From positions 1,847,336 to 1,911,335 of the forward strand of contig BCHX01000006.1 of assembly GCA_001599755.1 (NCBI GenBank): a stretch of 64,000 bases of DNA, in the 5' to 3' direction. The notes below the pieces were generated by a model. That model was not told where the DNA came from and did no database searches. It was given only the letters and a program-made list of their open reading frames with translations. The position numbers and the translations under genes are program-made. The stretch's first letter is position 1. Every line of letters starts with the position of its first letter. Positions 23,111 to 35,305 of this stretch are shown here, one piece after another. The DNA is from Gliomastix tumulicola. Its lineage: Eukaryota; Ascomycota; Sordariomycetes; Hypocreales; Bionectriaceae.

Positions 23111-24751
23111 AGCAGCAGCAGCAGGAGGTGACGCCCGTGGTCAGTCCGAGCCAGGACGGGCGCAACCTGCCGTGGCCGCCGAAGCTGCAGTACGGCATGT
23201 TCCCGGCCGTGTTTCCGCGGACCGAGGACGAGACAGGCAGCGAGTCGACGTGGCCGGCCAACGATGTCATGCCTGCTTCGTCCGGGCCACTCTCAGGGGT
23301 GACGAGCGCGCCGTGGCCGATGGGGAAGGAGGCGGATCGGATGCTCGCGAGGTTTCATCGGATGCTGGCCCATCTGTCGCCGTTTGTGCTCGTTCCGAGG
23401 GACATGACGTCGGATGAGCTGAGGGAGCAGCGTCCGTTTCTGTGGAAGGGGGTCATGACGGCGTGTACGTTTATCCAGGGGAGGAGGCAGCGTTTGATTG
23501 GTGAGGAGTTCCTCCAGGATATCACAAAGGCTGCGTTCACGGTTGGTGAGGCGAGCCTGGATGTTCTCCAGGGGCTGCTGCTGTTTGTGTCATGGTACCA
23601 CCACTCGCTCAAGTCCTCGAGGATGGTCAACATCCTCTTCCTCGCGCGGTCCATGTGCCTCAACCTCGAGCTCGGCCTCGGCGGAAAGGAGCAGTGGCTC
23701 GAGCGTCTCGAGGACCGGGACCTCGACCACCTGCGAGCCTACGCGGGGACGTACTACCTCAACACGGTGGCCTTCACCACGAACAAGAGGGTCGACGTGT
23801 TCATGCACACGTCGTATCTCGAGTCGTGCTGCAACGTGCTCGAGACGGTCAAGCGGGAGCCGTCGGACGCGCTGCTGGTGCAGCTCGTGAGGGTGCAGCA
23901 GATCGCGCAGGCGATTGCGCTCACCGTCAACGTCAGCCCGATCCAGCAGGTCATGCAGCTGCCGCTGATGGCGGCGGTGCAGTCATTCCAGAGCCAGCTG
24001 GAGACACTGAGACAGTCCCTGCCACCTGAGCTTACAGCAAATGGTATGTTTCACGGTACCTTGATTTGCTCGCTCAAGTCGCTAACATTCGCACACAGAC
24101 ATGCTCATCACGCACATCTCCGTCACCGAAGTCCTCCTCGGCGAGGTCGGCCTCTCGGAGAGCCACTGCGAGTCGAGCCTCACGCCGACGGACCGCCTGC
24201 GCATCCTCTGGTACTGCCTGCGCTCCCTGCGCGCCTACTTCGACGTCCGCTGCAAGATGCTGCCCGAGGCGCAGCAGCCGCGGTTCCTGTGCATGCGCGG
24301 GCTCGACGTCACGTACGCCCTCCTCACGGCCGGCCGCCTGATGACGCTCAAGCTGCCCGGGTGGGATCTCGACCAGATCGAGCGCGAGCTCAGGTTCTGG
24401 GACATCATGGACTGGCTGATCGACTTCCTCCGCCTGATGACGACGGCGCGGAAGGAAGGGAGCGCGGCGTACGAGGCTGTGAGCGTCCCCGCGCCGATCG
24501 ACCAGGGGGCCATGACGGAGGATTCGCTGGAGAGGCTGCTGAGGGTGGCCACGGGGCTGAAGACGGTGCTGACGCATGAGATTGCCAGGATCAAGCAGGA
24601 CAACAACATGGCGGCTGGGATCTGGTATCCGTCTCCCGAGGGCGCGGCAGCGGAGTTGCCTGCTCAGGAAGGGGATTACGACGGCGAGCTGTGGAAGGAC
24701 ATGATTGATGACTATCAGTGGGATATAGTGGGCGATATCCAATGGCTATGA
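22634..24751 (+). CDS. Zn2Cys6 binuclear-cluster transcription factor
   Basis: Three exons, 22634-22734, 22863-24043 and 24099-24751 (introns 128 and 55 bp), giving 644 aa. The start is chosen because the short first exon supplies the first four cluster cysteines. The zinc cluster is C12-x2-C15-x6-C22-x9-C32-x2-C35-x6-C42, with the first intron falling between C32 and C35. A short dimerisation helix follows (RVADLEKRLSELSSHF), then a linker with about nine Pro and five Gln encoded by CCG/CAG repeats. The middle region (ADRMLARFHRMLAHLSPF, RPFLWKGVMTACTFI) is the usual fungal regulatory domain. The target genes cannot be told from sequence. The first intron contains 20 consecutive C on the sense strand. 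Confidence 0.88.
22774..22793 (+). repeat. C20 homopolymer in an intron
   Basis: Twenty consecutive C within intron 1 of the Zn2Cys6 gene, between the donor and the branch-point region. Its exact length may be unreliable in the assembly. Confidence 0.85.
23083..23124 (+). repeat. (CCG)n(CAG)n triplet repeat encoding Pro/Gln
   Basis: About nine CCG units followed by five CAG units, in frame in the Zn2Cys6 factor. They encode a polyproline-polyglutamine linker between the DNA-binding and regulatory domains. Confidence 0.85.
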
Positions 24752-24851
24752 GTCCGGCGCACACGTGTATTATATCTTCTTCCCTTCTTTATTTTTTGTT
24801 ATTTTTTTTTTCTGGGTATTCAGCATGTAACTACGACTCCCTAATGCTACC

Positions 24852-26427
24852 TTATGACGACGGAGCGCTTTCCACTCCCTGGATCTTGACCATGGTCAAC
24901 CACCGGAAGTCCCCTTCCGCGGTCGCCTTGCGAATCGCATACAGCTCGTCCAGGAACGCAGGCACAAACGTGCCCGGTCCCCTGACCTCGCTCCTCCCCG
25001 CCGCCATCTCCGCGGCGACGCCAAACATGGCCACGCCCGCGACGGCCGCGAGCAGCCTGCTGCCCGGATACGCGGCGACCATGGCGCTGACGGTCGTGCC
25101 GAGCGTGCACCCTGTTCCCGTGACCATGCCGAGATATTCGTGGCCGTTGTCGACGCGCAGCGTGCGCGTGCCGTCGCTGACGACGTCGGTCACGCCCGTC
25201 ATGACGACGACGCTGCCGTGGGTGCGCGCGAGCGAGCGGACGAGCTGGGCGCGCTGCCGCACGTCGAGCGTGGACGAGGAGTCGACGCCCTTTTGCGCGA
25301 TGGAGGTGCCGTAGAGGGTCTGGAGCTCGCCCTCGTTGCCCTTGATGACGGTGAAGTGGCCCGAGGCGAGGAGCGTCTTGACGGCCTGGCGGCGGACGGC
25401 GGTTGCCCCGGCTCTACGGAGCCATGTGTCAGTAAACGTCTAGAAAAGGGGGGGGGGAAATACGAAGTGTTGTCCGTCCTTACCCGACAGGATCGTAGAC
25501 GACGGGCCGTCCAGCCGCGTTGTACGCCTGGATAGCCTTGACGTAGCTGTTCAGCCCCTCGGGCGTGACAGTCCCCATGTTGATGACGAGCGCACCGCCC
25601 AGCTTCGCCAGGTCGGCCGCCTCCTCGGCGTAGTTGGACATGATGGGGCTCGCGCCCACGGCCAGCGCGACGTTGGCCGCGAAGTTCTGCACGACGAGGT
25701 TCGTCATGTTGTGCGACAGCGGCGCCGCGTCGGCCACCGCCCTGACGACCTCGGCCACCTTCGCCGTGGCAACCTGTCCCGCGAGCACGCCCGCCGCCTC
25801 GGCCGGTCTCGGCGCCGCGACGAGGGCGCTCACGACGGCGACGCCGTCCAGGCTCTTGGCCGGGGACGCCGACAGCTGCATGATCCTCCTCGCGTCCGCG
25901 ACGCCCACGCCGCCGATGCAGACCGTCGGGACGCCGCCGTGGCCCGCGGCGTCGAGCGCGGCGAGGATCGACGCCACCCCCGATGGGCCGATGACCGACT
26001 TGGTGTCCTTCTTGGTCTGCGTCGCGAACACGGTCCCGAGCCCGAGGTACGTCGCGCCTCCCCTCGCGGCGGCGATGGCCTCCTCGGCCGAGCTCGCCGT
26101 CACGCCGACGATGGCGTCCGCGCCGACGATCCCCCTCACGGCGTCGAGCGCCAGATCCTCCTGCCCGACGTGCACGCCCTCGCAGCCAATCTCGGCCGCG
26201 ACGTCGACGCGGTCGTTGATCAGCAGCGGCACGCCGTAGCGCCTCGTCAGGGAATGCAGCTCGCGGGCCGTCGATACAAAGGCGTCGCGGTCGAGGTTCT
26301 TGTCGCGGTACTGGACAATCGTGACGCCACCCTTCAGAGCCTCCTCGACGACCCAGAGCAAGGAGCGGTCGCCGAGGATGGCGGGCGTCGAGTCTGTCAC
26401 CAGGTAGACGCTGTAGTCGACTGTCAT
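24852..26427 (-). CDS. THI6: Bifunctional thiamine-phosphate synthase / hydroxyethylthiazole kinase
   Basis: Two exons on the minus strand, 26427-25484 and 25413-24852 (intron 70 bp), giving 501 aa. Residues 1 to about 225 are a ThiE-type TIM barrel (VYLVTDS, GGVTIVQYRDK, INDRVDVAAEIGCEGVHVGQ, GLGTVFATQTKKD, VCIGGVG). This half joins HMP-PP and HET-P to make thiamine phosphate. Residues about 235-500 are a ThiM-type kinase (LSHNMTNLVVQNFAANVAL, VVYDPVGAGAT, and the catalytic GTGCTLGTT) that phosphorylates hydroxyethylthiazole. The fused order is normal for fungal THI6. The start is the first ATG giving the domain; an upstream in-frame extension has only a low-complexity Phe-rich stretch. The 3' end converges with the Zn2Cys6 gene, only 100 bp away. 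Confidence 0.95.
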
Positions 26428-26733
26428 TTTGTGTGATGGAGGGGGAACCAGACGGGGAAAAAAAAGAAGAAAAAAAAAGAACGAGAGATACATACAAGAA
26501 ATTGATGAGGAGACGGGTGGCGGTTATTTGCGGGTATTGAGTGAAAATGATGCAACCCGTGGGTTGGTTTGGCGATGATGCATGCCACCACACAAAGTGC
26601 ACACTTAACTATCAATCTTGGTCTTCTAAATGCGTTATATTTCATATCTTTTACTCGATAGTTAGTTCGAATAGGCAGTATATCGTGTCACATCTCTCTC
26701 GCTCGACGCTAGATATCTCAACATTCTCGCCTT
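26428..26733 (-). promoter_or_regulatory. THI6 upstream region
   Basis: 306 bp between the UTP10 stop and the THI6 start, with both genes on the minus strand. It holds an A/G-rich stretch on the plus strand near 26456-26485, i.e. a pyrimidine-rich tract on the THI6 sense strand just before the ATG. I looked for the conserved CUGAGA and related elements of a TPP riboswitch and found none. Confidence 0.55.
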
Positions 26734-29700
26734 CTACTGCAGCATCGCGTCCAGGCTCTCCCCAAGGACACCCTCAATCTTGACTATCCACCGGTGCGTC
26801 TCCCTCTCCACCTCCTCGTCGTCGTCCTCCTGCAGCTCGCTGATCCTCGGCAGCATCTCGTGCAGCATCGACAGCCACTCCTCGCCCAGTCTGTCCGCGA
26901 GTGCCTGCTCGCACTTCACGGCTGCCAGCCGCACCGCCCTGTTCTCCGACCTCAAGTGCTTCAGGAGGCCAGAGTTGAGCTCCTTCTGGTGCGCCTGCGA
27001 ATCCGCTGCTGCCGCCAACTCTACCACGCAAGGGAAGAGCTCTGCATCGACGCTGACGGACGGCGCGTGGAGGAACTGCTGCAGCAGGACCGGAGCCACC
27101 GCTCCGAAATGCGAGGGTGCCTGCCAGAAGTCATCCTGGTCGTGCTCGAAGCACTTGGCCAGAGTAGACAGCACCCGAGACCACAGTTGCTTCTGCTCTG
27201 CCGACCCCAGGTCCAATGATCCCAGCACCTTGACAGCGTCGTCAACGATATAGGTGGCGTAGTTCGTGACGATCGACTTGAGACCGTCAAAGAAGGACTC
27301 GAAGAAGCCGTACATGCTGAATCGTCGGAGCGCTCTTCCTTCGCGATCCTTCTTCCCCAGACCCGCGTCGGTCCATTCCACAAACTGCGTGAAGATGGGT
27401 CGGAATGATGCGTCGTTCAGCTTGTAGATCATCTTGAGCGCCTTCTCGTTGAGACTCCGCTCGATGCTGCTGATGTGCTCTAGCGTGGTGGCGCTAGTGT
27501 CGTCTCCGTGCTTCTGGCGACGGAGGTCAAACGCCTTGGTGAGGATCTGGGCTAGAAGAGCCGAGTTCTTGGAGATGCTGCCCTTGGAGTGCTTCTCGAT
27601 AGCCTGGCCGAGGACATCAATATGCTCAGTGATAGCCTGCATAGCGTTAGCAACTATCGCTTTGAAAGTTACAGCCAAAATACTTACAGTGAACCCTGCG
27701 GACATCGCATGATCCCAGTTCTTGTCGAGGCTGGTGAACATCTCCTTGGCCTCAATGCGCTTGGCGAGAAGGCTGAGGCAGCTGACCCGACTCTCGTTTG
27801 TCTCCGTACTCAGTCCAGCTTCCGCAGACAGGTAAGAGGTCTGAAGGACCTGGTCGAGATATGTCGACAGCATGTATGGCAAGTGCTCTGCCAATGAGCT
27901 GATCAACCCGTAGCACGCAGTGTGAAGCTGTTCGTCGACTTCATCACCCTGCAGACTATCACGCAGATATGCCACTGCTCGCGGGATAGCGAGTGGTAGG
28001 ACTGGTACCACGGCTTCCTGCAGCACGTCCACGAGAGACGACAGGCAGAGCAGTGCCATAACCTTCAATCGCCTGTCGCTTTCTCCGAGACAATGCTTGC
28101 CGGCGATAGTCTCAGCAGCGGCAACGACAGCTTCGATGTCCTTCTTGCCATACTTCTCAGCAATCTTGTCGACGCACGTCACAGCCGTATGCTTGTAACG
28201 GATGTCATCCGAGTCCCGGATGGCAGCAGTGAGCTGGGGCAGGAATGCCAGCAGAGCCGCCCTCGAATCCGCATCCGTGTTCTTCTCTCTGTCCACACGC
28301 CCTTCGAGAGATCGGAGGACCTTCTGCCGCAGACCCATGGAGGGTCTGCTGAGCAGATCCTCGACCACCTTGATGTAGTCTCCGATAGACAGCAGGTTCA
28401 GCAGGTTTGACAGCGCACTGCCGCATCTTGAGTGCAGGGCATTGTCTGTCTTCACACGGTCGGAAAATACAAGAATACCCTCCAAGAGACCGGCATACTG
28501 TCGTCGCACTTCCGATGCCTCCATATCGTCCGTCTTTACGAGTTCTGAGATCTCGGCCTTGAGCTTTTTGCTCGACAAGAACGTCGGGAAGGCTGTGAGT
28601 TGTCGGAGCGCGACCTGCTTGATATCCTTCTGCTCCCCATCGTCACTAATCCCGAGCAGCGTGAAGGAGATGTCGGGCTTGGGTTCGAATAGGTCGTTGA
28701 TGAGATCCAACAGCTTGATCAAGGAGCCAAGCTGGACCTCGATCTTGAAAGTGTTCATCAAGTCCACGATGAACTGGAGCAGCGCATCACTCGGCCCGTA
28801 ACGGTCCACCAGCATGCAAATCAGAGCAAAGAGGAAGTCGGACGGTCCAAGAGTCTCGACGAGCGCCACAAATAGATCTAGCCTCCTGTGTGCCGGGATG
28901 TGTTCATATGCGGTTGAGAAGCTAACAAGGATCTCGGACGCTCCAGCAATAGGGTTCTTCTTCCCCTGGCGCAGAGAGTCGATGAGCGGCGGAATAACTT
29001 GCTTGATTGTCTGCGAAACCACGTGAGTAGAGTAGTCGTCGCTTTGACGCAAGACGGACGACCCCATGAACGTAAAGGTGGGCATGACACTGTGAAGAAC
29101 GAGGTTGGGAGCAGTAGACGCGAGGTTCGCGATGAGGAGCAGGGCAGCGTTTTGTACAACAGGGCTGGATGACCTCTGAATGCAAGTAACAAGCAGATCG
29201 CCATAGCCTCCCGAGCTGTTGATCTCGAGGCTCTTGTCGGACTTGTAGGCAGGCATCATGGCAAGCAGGCTGCGTAGGATCAAGTTTTGCAGGTAGCCGA
29301 GCTCAGATCCAACGACGGTTCGGAAGTGCTGCAACTCTGACAAGGCGGTAAACAGCCCGTCTAGTAGCTCGGGATGGGCGATGGGATTTGAGCTCTCGAC
29401 GATCTGAAGCACAAAAGTCACCTTGCGCAGTGCCTGGCTCAACTCAGCGCTCGCTTGGGTAACAAGCCCCCGGCTCTCTTCGCCGGAACTTGTTCGGCGT
29501 CGCTTGTTGGGAGGTGGTTCCGTAACGATCTTAGTGCCAGTCTTGATTGAGTCGAGGAAGAATGAGAGGATGTGTGTTGTGAGGTCGACATTGCGCAGCA
29601 GATCTGCCGCCTCAGTCGCAACAATATTATCGGTCTCGTCGGAGTCTATCTGGTCTTGTGAGAGCTCCAGGAGTTGTTCTGCAACCATAAACTGCACGTC

Positions 29701-32258
29701 GTCCTTCAGAGAGGGCCAAATCTTCCTGATTCGCGCAAAGATGGCCCCGATGAGCCCCTCTCGCTGCTTTTTGCCATGATCCTTAAGGATCTCGAATAGG
29801 TATTCGATGCCGCCAATTTCAGTCCCGACTATCACATCCACGAACGAAGTATCGATAGTGGATGGATCGAGCTTTTCCAGCGCACAGCGAGCCTTAGCCT
29901 CCTCGTCGGTGAGACCAGACCACCCCTGCAAAACTGGGAGTAGGACCTTGGTTCGAGTAGTCCCAGAGACGCCTCGGACTTGGTTGAGGGACTTCAAGAG
30001 CTGATATTTAACCAGGAGTAGAGGAGTTGCAACAATGTGGCCAGCGAAGAAAGATAGAACAGCAAGTCTAGATGATGAAGACAGTTGGTCCTTCTTGCTT
30101 GGAGCACCGTCCGTAGTTGTCTGGAATTTGCCCGTCTCTATCGAATTCGCGAGGACCACGGAGATGTGGCCCGGATCCATGACGCATTCCTCGAGGGTGG
30201 GCAGGATCTGGAGGTGCAGGACCTGGGCAGCTTCACCCGGAGCAACGGTCGCAAACTTATTCGATTTGCCATATAGAGAACCGGCCGCCCATGTAGAGAC
30301 ACCTTTAGCACTGCCTAGGCTCGCGTACGTATCGGCCAGCACGGTGATAAGATGGGCCGCAGACTGGCGAACCCTTTTTGAAGGGTCTCCCAAGGCAACC
30401 ACACCGTACGGGATGAGTGCTTGGACGTCCGTTCTAGAGCCAGTCTTTGACTTGACTAGATTCTTGACCGCATCCAGTGCTGCCACCCTGGCTAGAGCAG
30501 GGTATGGGCCGCACCAAATACGGATAAAGAAGCTGCAATATGTGGGATCTTCCAGAGCCGTCTCGCGCTTCAGCTGTGGCGCTGTCTCGAATTGCGTAAG
30601 AAGTGATGAGCCTTTGCTCTGCTGCGAGACGATAGAGAAGAAAAGGTGACTGAATTCGTCGAAAATCTCCTTTGAATCTGGGATAAGACAGGACGACAAC
30701 GGCTCATCTCGTCCTGCCAACTCGGTGATCGCAGCTTGAAGAGCTTTAGGAGTTGTCTCCACCCCATTAGCAATCTGCTTCTCGTCAGAAGCTGTCTCTT
30801 GCAGCTTTCGAGATCGGAAAGAGAGATCAAGTTTCATCTCCAACTCCTCAATGTCGAATTCAACTTCTCGAATAACGGTCTGGATGATCTCCCCAGGCTC
30901 TCCCGGGATTCGCGTTGAAGAAATCAAGGCCGATCCGAGCTCTCGACGTAGTACGCCATTTGCGTCGTTGTTGTCGTCAAGCTTGTGAGCCGTGAGTAGC
31001 AGAGACTTGAAGATAACAGCAATCTGCTTCTCCCTTAGGATTCGGCCACTGAGAATAGTAATGATGGTCGTCAGGCCGCGGGGGTCCCCCTTCTTGGACA
31101 GTCGCTCAATCAAGGCCAGACACAGCCCGTTTGCAAGTTTGTCAACACGGCGGTCCTGACCAATCTCAACTAGGAGAGCACCAATCTCAGACACCTTGAC
31201 GAGCGCCTTGGTAACACGACCGCTCATCTGCTTGGCAGATCTGTGCTGTGCCATGATCGAGAGAGCGACGATGCCAGGACGGACGGTGTCGTTCGTCCAC
31301 CCATAAACCAACTGTTCCATGAACGCAGTCACTGCGACGTCCTCCAGATTGCCCTTAGCGACGAAGACTGCCAGGGCCATGTACGAGGCAATCTGCAGGC
31401 TTGGCACCTTCTTCATGACCAGGGACTCGGCAAAGATGGGGCCGACTCTGTGGAGGAGGGCTTGCTCGTTATCCTTCTGGACAGCTGCGCGTCCTGACTT
31501 TGTTCTGTCTAGGATTCCGCTGATAGCCTCTGTGATCAGCCCGCCCCAGAAGGTGATCTGTGCGGGGTGCTGGAAGTGTACCCGGCATGACTCGATGGTA
31601 TATTCAGACACCAGGGAGAGGAAGTCTGGGTGCTGGACTGCCTGGTGGACGAAGACAGAACGTGGGGGGCAGATCAAGGCTCGCACGTAGGGATCGAGAA
31701 AGCGGAATTCGGTAGGGAGCTTGGGGATAATCGATAGCAGGGTCGCAAAGGCGGGTATCGAGTGGAATGGGAGAAAGGTCTTCAGCAAGGCCGCCGTGTT
31801 CTCCTCGTGGATCCTTTGGATGCTTCATGTCAGCGCAAAATCCCATGCGACCGAACCTTTTATTCCTTGTCCGCCACTTACCGAAATCTTCGGACCAGCC
31901 ACTCAATTGCTTTGATGGCGGGCATGAGCCGCAGCCGGCTCCCGACAAGCCGGAGAAAGGCATCGACCTGCTTGTCCAATTCCTGGTTCTCGGCGGCCGT
32001 GAGTTGCGTGCGATCCTGCGCCTGGCTCTCCTCGCTGAAAACGGTGGCCCTGAACGGGGTAAATCGCGCGTCGAGTTGGCAGAGCTCATCGAAACCCTGG
32101 ATGCAGGTCGTATACAGGTTCTGGTAACTCTGGGAGGCGGCGACGCGAGCCTCCCATATCAGAGACTTGGAGTGGGAGGCCTTCTGCGCCTTGACATTGA
32201 GAGTCGACTTCGAATTGGCGGCAACCTGCGCCAATTGCGCGGCGAGCGAGGTTGCCAT
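26734..32258 (-). CDS. UTP10: U3 snoRNP / t-UTP component Utp10 (HEAT-repeat protein)
   Basis: Three exons on the minus strand: 32258-31882, 31813-27688 and 27636-26734 (introns 68 and 51 bp), giving about 1801 aa; yeast Utp10 is 1769. It acts in the nucleolus in early transcription-linked assembly of the 90S pre-ribosome and 18S rRNA processing. The N-terminus (MATSLAAQLAQVAANSKSTL) and the tandem alpha-helical HEAT-like repeats throughout are family features. The C-terminal BP28-type region ends in VEWTDAGLGKKDREGRALRR and KIEGVLGESLDAMLQ. The 51-bp intron at 27637-27687 is in frame and has no stop, so it is easily missed. It has a GTAAGT donor, GCTAAC branch point and CAG acceptor, and removing it restores AGFTAITEHIDVLGQAIEKH. 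Confidence 0.92.
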
Positions 32259-32945
32259 GGCTATTTGCAGACGCTACAAAAGCCAAGCGTGACCGGCGAC
32301 TGGCGAGGGTAAAAGAGCGACAGGTGAGAGTCGTCCGGGTGTGAGGACTTGGTGGAAGCGAGTGCATGTCTCCATTGGAAATTTTTTGTCGAAAGTGAGA
32401 GCTTTGTTATCGATAAGACTTTTTTTCGGCGGCGCACGCTAGAGTGGTCCACGGAACTTCACTGATGTCGTTACAGTGGGGGATTTGTGTGACGGACCCC
32501 TCCATCCAGGTTCTCTCTTTGTCCACTGGTCTGCCTCTGCGGGGCAGCGTTACAGCTTATCAATGAACATAGCCCGTGAACTCGACTCTTTCAATACCAG
32601 AGCAGAACGCCGAATCTGTGTTGTAGAGGCTTTTCTTTTCTTAATGAAATCCTCGCCAGGCAGACTGCAGATTGCCACGACAAACCAGGTTGATTTGCTC
32701 GTCGGCCCGATGTAGTAATAGCTGGCGTCAGAACAATAGATAATGAGGAATCAAAGCACGAGGACAGTGATAACCTGGCCCACCAGGAATCCAACATATA
32801 AGAATACCTGAGCATCTAATTCATGGCACGAAATTCCGCATTACTCTCACATCTGGTCGCCTTCTTGCTTCCCTTCTTCTTCCAAAGTACAGACATTACC
32901 TTGCCTGTAGTACTGCAACACTCTCTACAGTCGACCAGTCTCATC
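32259..32945. promoter_or_regulatory. Divergent promoter region between UTP10 and IAH1
   Basis: 687 bp between two divergently transcribed genes, without a credible reading frame. No recognised motif beyond T-rich stretches near 32395-32430 and CT-rich sequence in front of the IAH1 start. Confidence 0.55.
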
Positions 32946-33895
32946 ATGGCTGTGAGCCTTTTTCTCTACTCCCCTCGTGTTGACTCGCGCGCTGACTAGC
33001 AATTTCAAGAAAAGCTATCCGCAACTCGTCCTTCTGGGGGACTCGCTGATCCAATTCAGCGGAAGCCTCCGCGATGGCTTCTCGTTCCAGTCCAGCGTAT
33101 ACGAACGTAAGAGACCATCTATGTCTTTGCCCAGGCCTTATAGTGAGAACATCAGTTGACGAGATCTAGTCGTGGAAAGACGGCTTGATGTCGTTAACCG
33201 CGGGTTCTCGGGCTGGAACACCAACGACGTAGTGAAGCGTCTGGACGATCTATTTCCAGAGCCGACGACAAGCACCCCCAAGATCAGGTATCTGGTACGT
33301 TCACCGAGGCTTCACCCCCGGAATCCGGGCTAACGCGAGGTAGCTCATCCTACTAGGAGCCAATGATGCGGTACTTGACGGAGCGCCAACCAACCAGCAC
33401 TGTCCAATCGATCAGTACAAGGAAAACCTCGGCAAGATCATCAGTCACCCAAGCATCAAGGCGCACGCTCCAAAGATTCTGCTTGTCACCCCACCACCGC
33501 TGGATGAGATCAAGCACGGTGACCTGACCAAGAAGGAGGGTCTAGAAGACCCATTGCGCGAGCACGCCGTCAGCGCTGCGTATTCCGAAAAGGCACGCGA
33601 AGTTGCTCGAGAGAATCCGGGCGTTGTCCTGATCGATCTGTGGCAGGCCCTCATGGACAAGGCTATCGAGTTGACGCCCGCCGACTATCAGTCTGGCGGC
33701 CCATGGCTAGGCAGCTTGAAGAATGGCAAGTCTGGAGGGCTGGACACGCTGCTTCCTGATGGACTTCACATGGGTGGTGACGGATACCGTGTGTTTTTCG
33801 ACGCAGTTCGTCCGCACATTGGAACGGAATGGGCGGGCTTGAGTGCAGACAGCGACTTTGTCTACCCAACTTGGCGCCAGCTGCACCTCCCATGA
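32946..33895 (+). CDS. IAH1: GDSL-type esterase, IAH1-like (isoamyl acetate hydrolase)
   Basis: Four exons: 32946-32951, 33010-33106, 33170-33294 and 33344-33895 (introns 58, 63 and 49 bp), giving 259 aa (yeast Iah1 is 238). The coding part of exon 1 is only ATG GCT, which splices in phase to give MAKSYPQLVLLGDSLIQFSG. SGNH blocks are visible: GDS in block I (nucleophile Ser), NRGFSGWNT in block II, GAND in block III, and DGLHMGGDGY with the Asp-x-x-His pair in block V. The family hydrolyses acetate esters of small alcohols; the substrate here is unknown. A nearby AG at 32998-32999 would shift the frame, so the second AG at 33008-33009 is preferred. Confidence 0.88.
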
Positions 33896-35305
33896 GGGGA
33901 GGCGGCGAGTAACGAATGCCGACGGACGAGAATACCAGGATAGACGAGGGAGAGGGAGAGCTGACGACCCAGTGGCTTTCCAGTCGGGCAGCTGTACCAG
34001 TTGTTCTCCCTGTAGATAGAGCTTTCTCCATCTGCCCAAGAAAAGGACGAATGGAAGGCAACGGAATGTGCCATGCCACCAAGTCCCCATCCCATGTCAG
34101 CGCAATTGTCAACCCTGCAGCACGCCTGTGAATGTGGCAGGCAGTAGGTGGGCTGCTCCTACGCTGGCACGTTATTCCAAGGTCCCGAAAGAGTGGATGC
34201 CGCATCGTTGCAGCGCCGCCTTATGCAGTACCACCCACATCTCAACGCACCCCTCACAACCATCGGAGTACCTCCATCCACGCAGGATCGTTGAGCCGAG
34301 ATTGTAGCTGCCAGGTAGCGGGGCAGGAGGTGACTGGTATCTGTACCTTCCACATGCAATTTATCGCTGGCTTGGATTCATCTCCAGGCACCGAGGAAAG
34401 CGCCATGATTGGTAAGGCGGTAGCGAAACGTGAGACAGCGCAGGAGGCAGGGGCGTTCCTTGGTACAGGTACCTGTCCAGGAGGGGGACATTAAAACTGC
34501 GGCCACCACCAGGCCAAATTCTCACAAATCCCATCTTGATAGGCTACGGCCACACCGAGCAGCACCAGCTTTTATGTCTACCCCTATCTCATAATCACTA
34601 CAGTTTCAGATCAACCACTGGATTGGACCATCTTGCTCTCCGACTCCAACTACTATCCATTCTCGACCTCCTCCGTCCCTCCACTTCCCTTCAACCTACC
34701 TAGACATAATTGCATTGCAACTCAACATATCTCTTTTTTTCCAACCGCCCGTCCCGACAATTGCCTCCGTGCGCCCCTGAAAGACCCATCCGAGCCCTCC
34801 ACAAAGCCACGATATCCGTCCGCCCTGTCAACTATCGTCACCCGTCTCGACGCGCCGCTTTGTCTTGTGCAGCTGACCCGGATCTCGACTCCGGCTGACC
34901 ACACCTTCATAACCGACACATAATCACCGATCCTTGACTTCACCAACCTGCGCCCGAATCTGCGTTTCGGTCTCTCATTCGCTTCTACCGCTTCTTTCTT
35001 GCCCATTTTCCACCACCTGTTGCGCAAGGCAGTCGAGTCCACAATACGCATCCAGCACAAGACGATTCGGCGTCGCACTCCCTACCGCTCCGTTCGACTC
35101 AACAATCCGAGCCATAAAATCTCGACCGACTCGACAGAGTGCACAGCCGGCTGCATATAGTCTCTTGCGCCAGACGAAGAGCAACTTCCGCGCGTCTCTC
35201 TGTCGTTAGGGGCCGTCTGGTCCCGGTTAGCAATGTGGTGGTCGTACCCAGGCCTCGGGAACTGACGTGCTGGGGATCGAGGTCGAGGTCAACACCGTGG
35301 AGAGA
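33896..35305. other. Intergenic region and probable long leader
   Basis: 1.4 kb without a credible gene. It contains a perfect 12-bp palindrome, ACAGGTACCTGT, at 34465-34476. From about 34600 onward the plus strand is very rich in C and T, which suggests the promoter and a long 5' leader of the gene starting at 35306. Several short open frames lie there, but none looks conserved. Confidence 0.55.
34465..34476. other. 12-bp perfect palindrome (GGTACC core)
   Basis: ACAGGTACCTGT is self-complementary. GGTACC cores recur in other intergenic stretches of this window (503, 12950, 19452, 19511, 19583). Function is unknown. Confidence 0.45.

Noticed and set aside
26428..26733. Possible TPP riboswitch in front of THI6
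   Set aside because: TPP switches are known in fungal thiamine genes, but the conserved CUGAGA and pyrophosphate-sensor elements are not found on the THI6 sense strand here, nor is there a leader intron.
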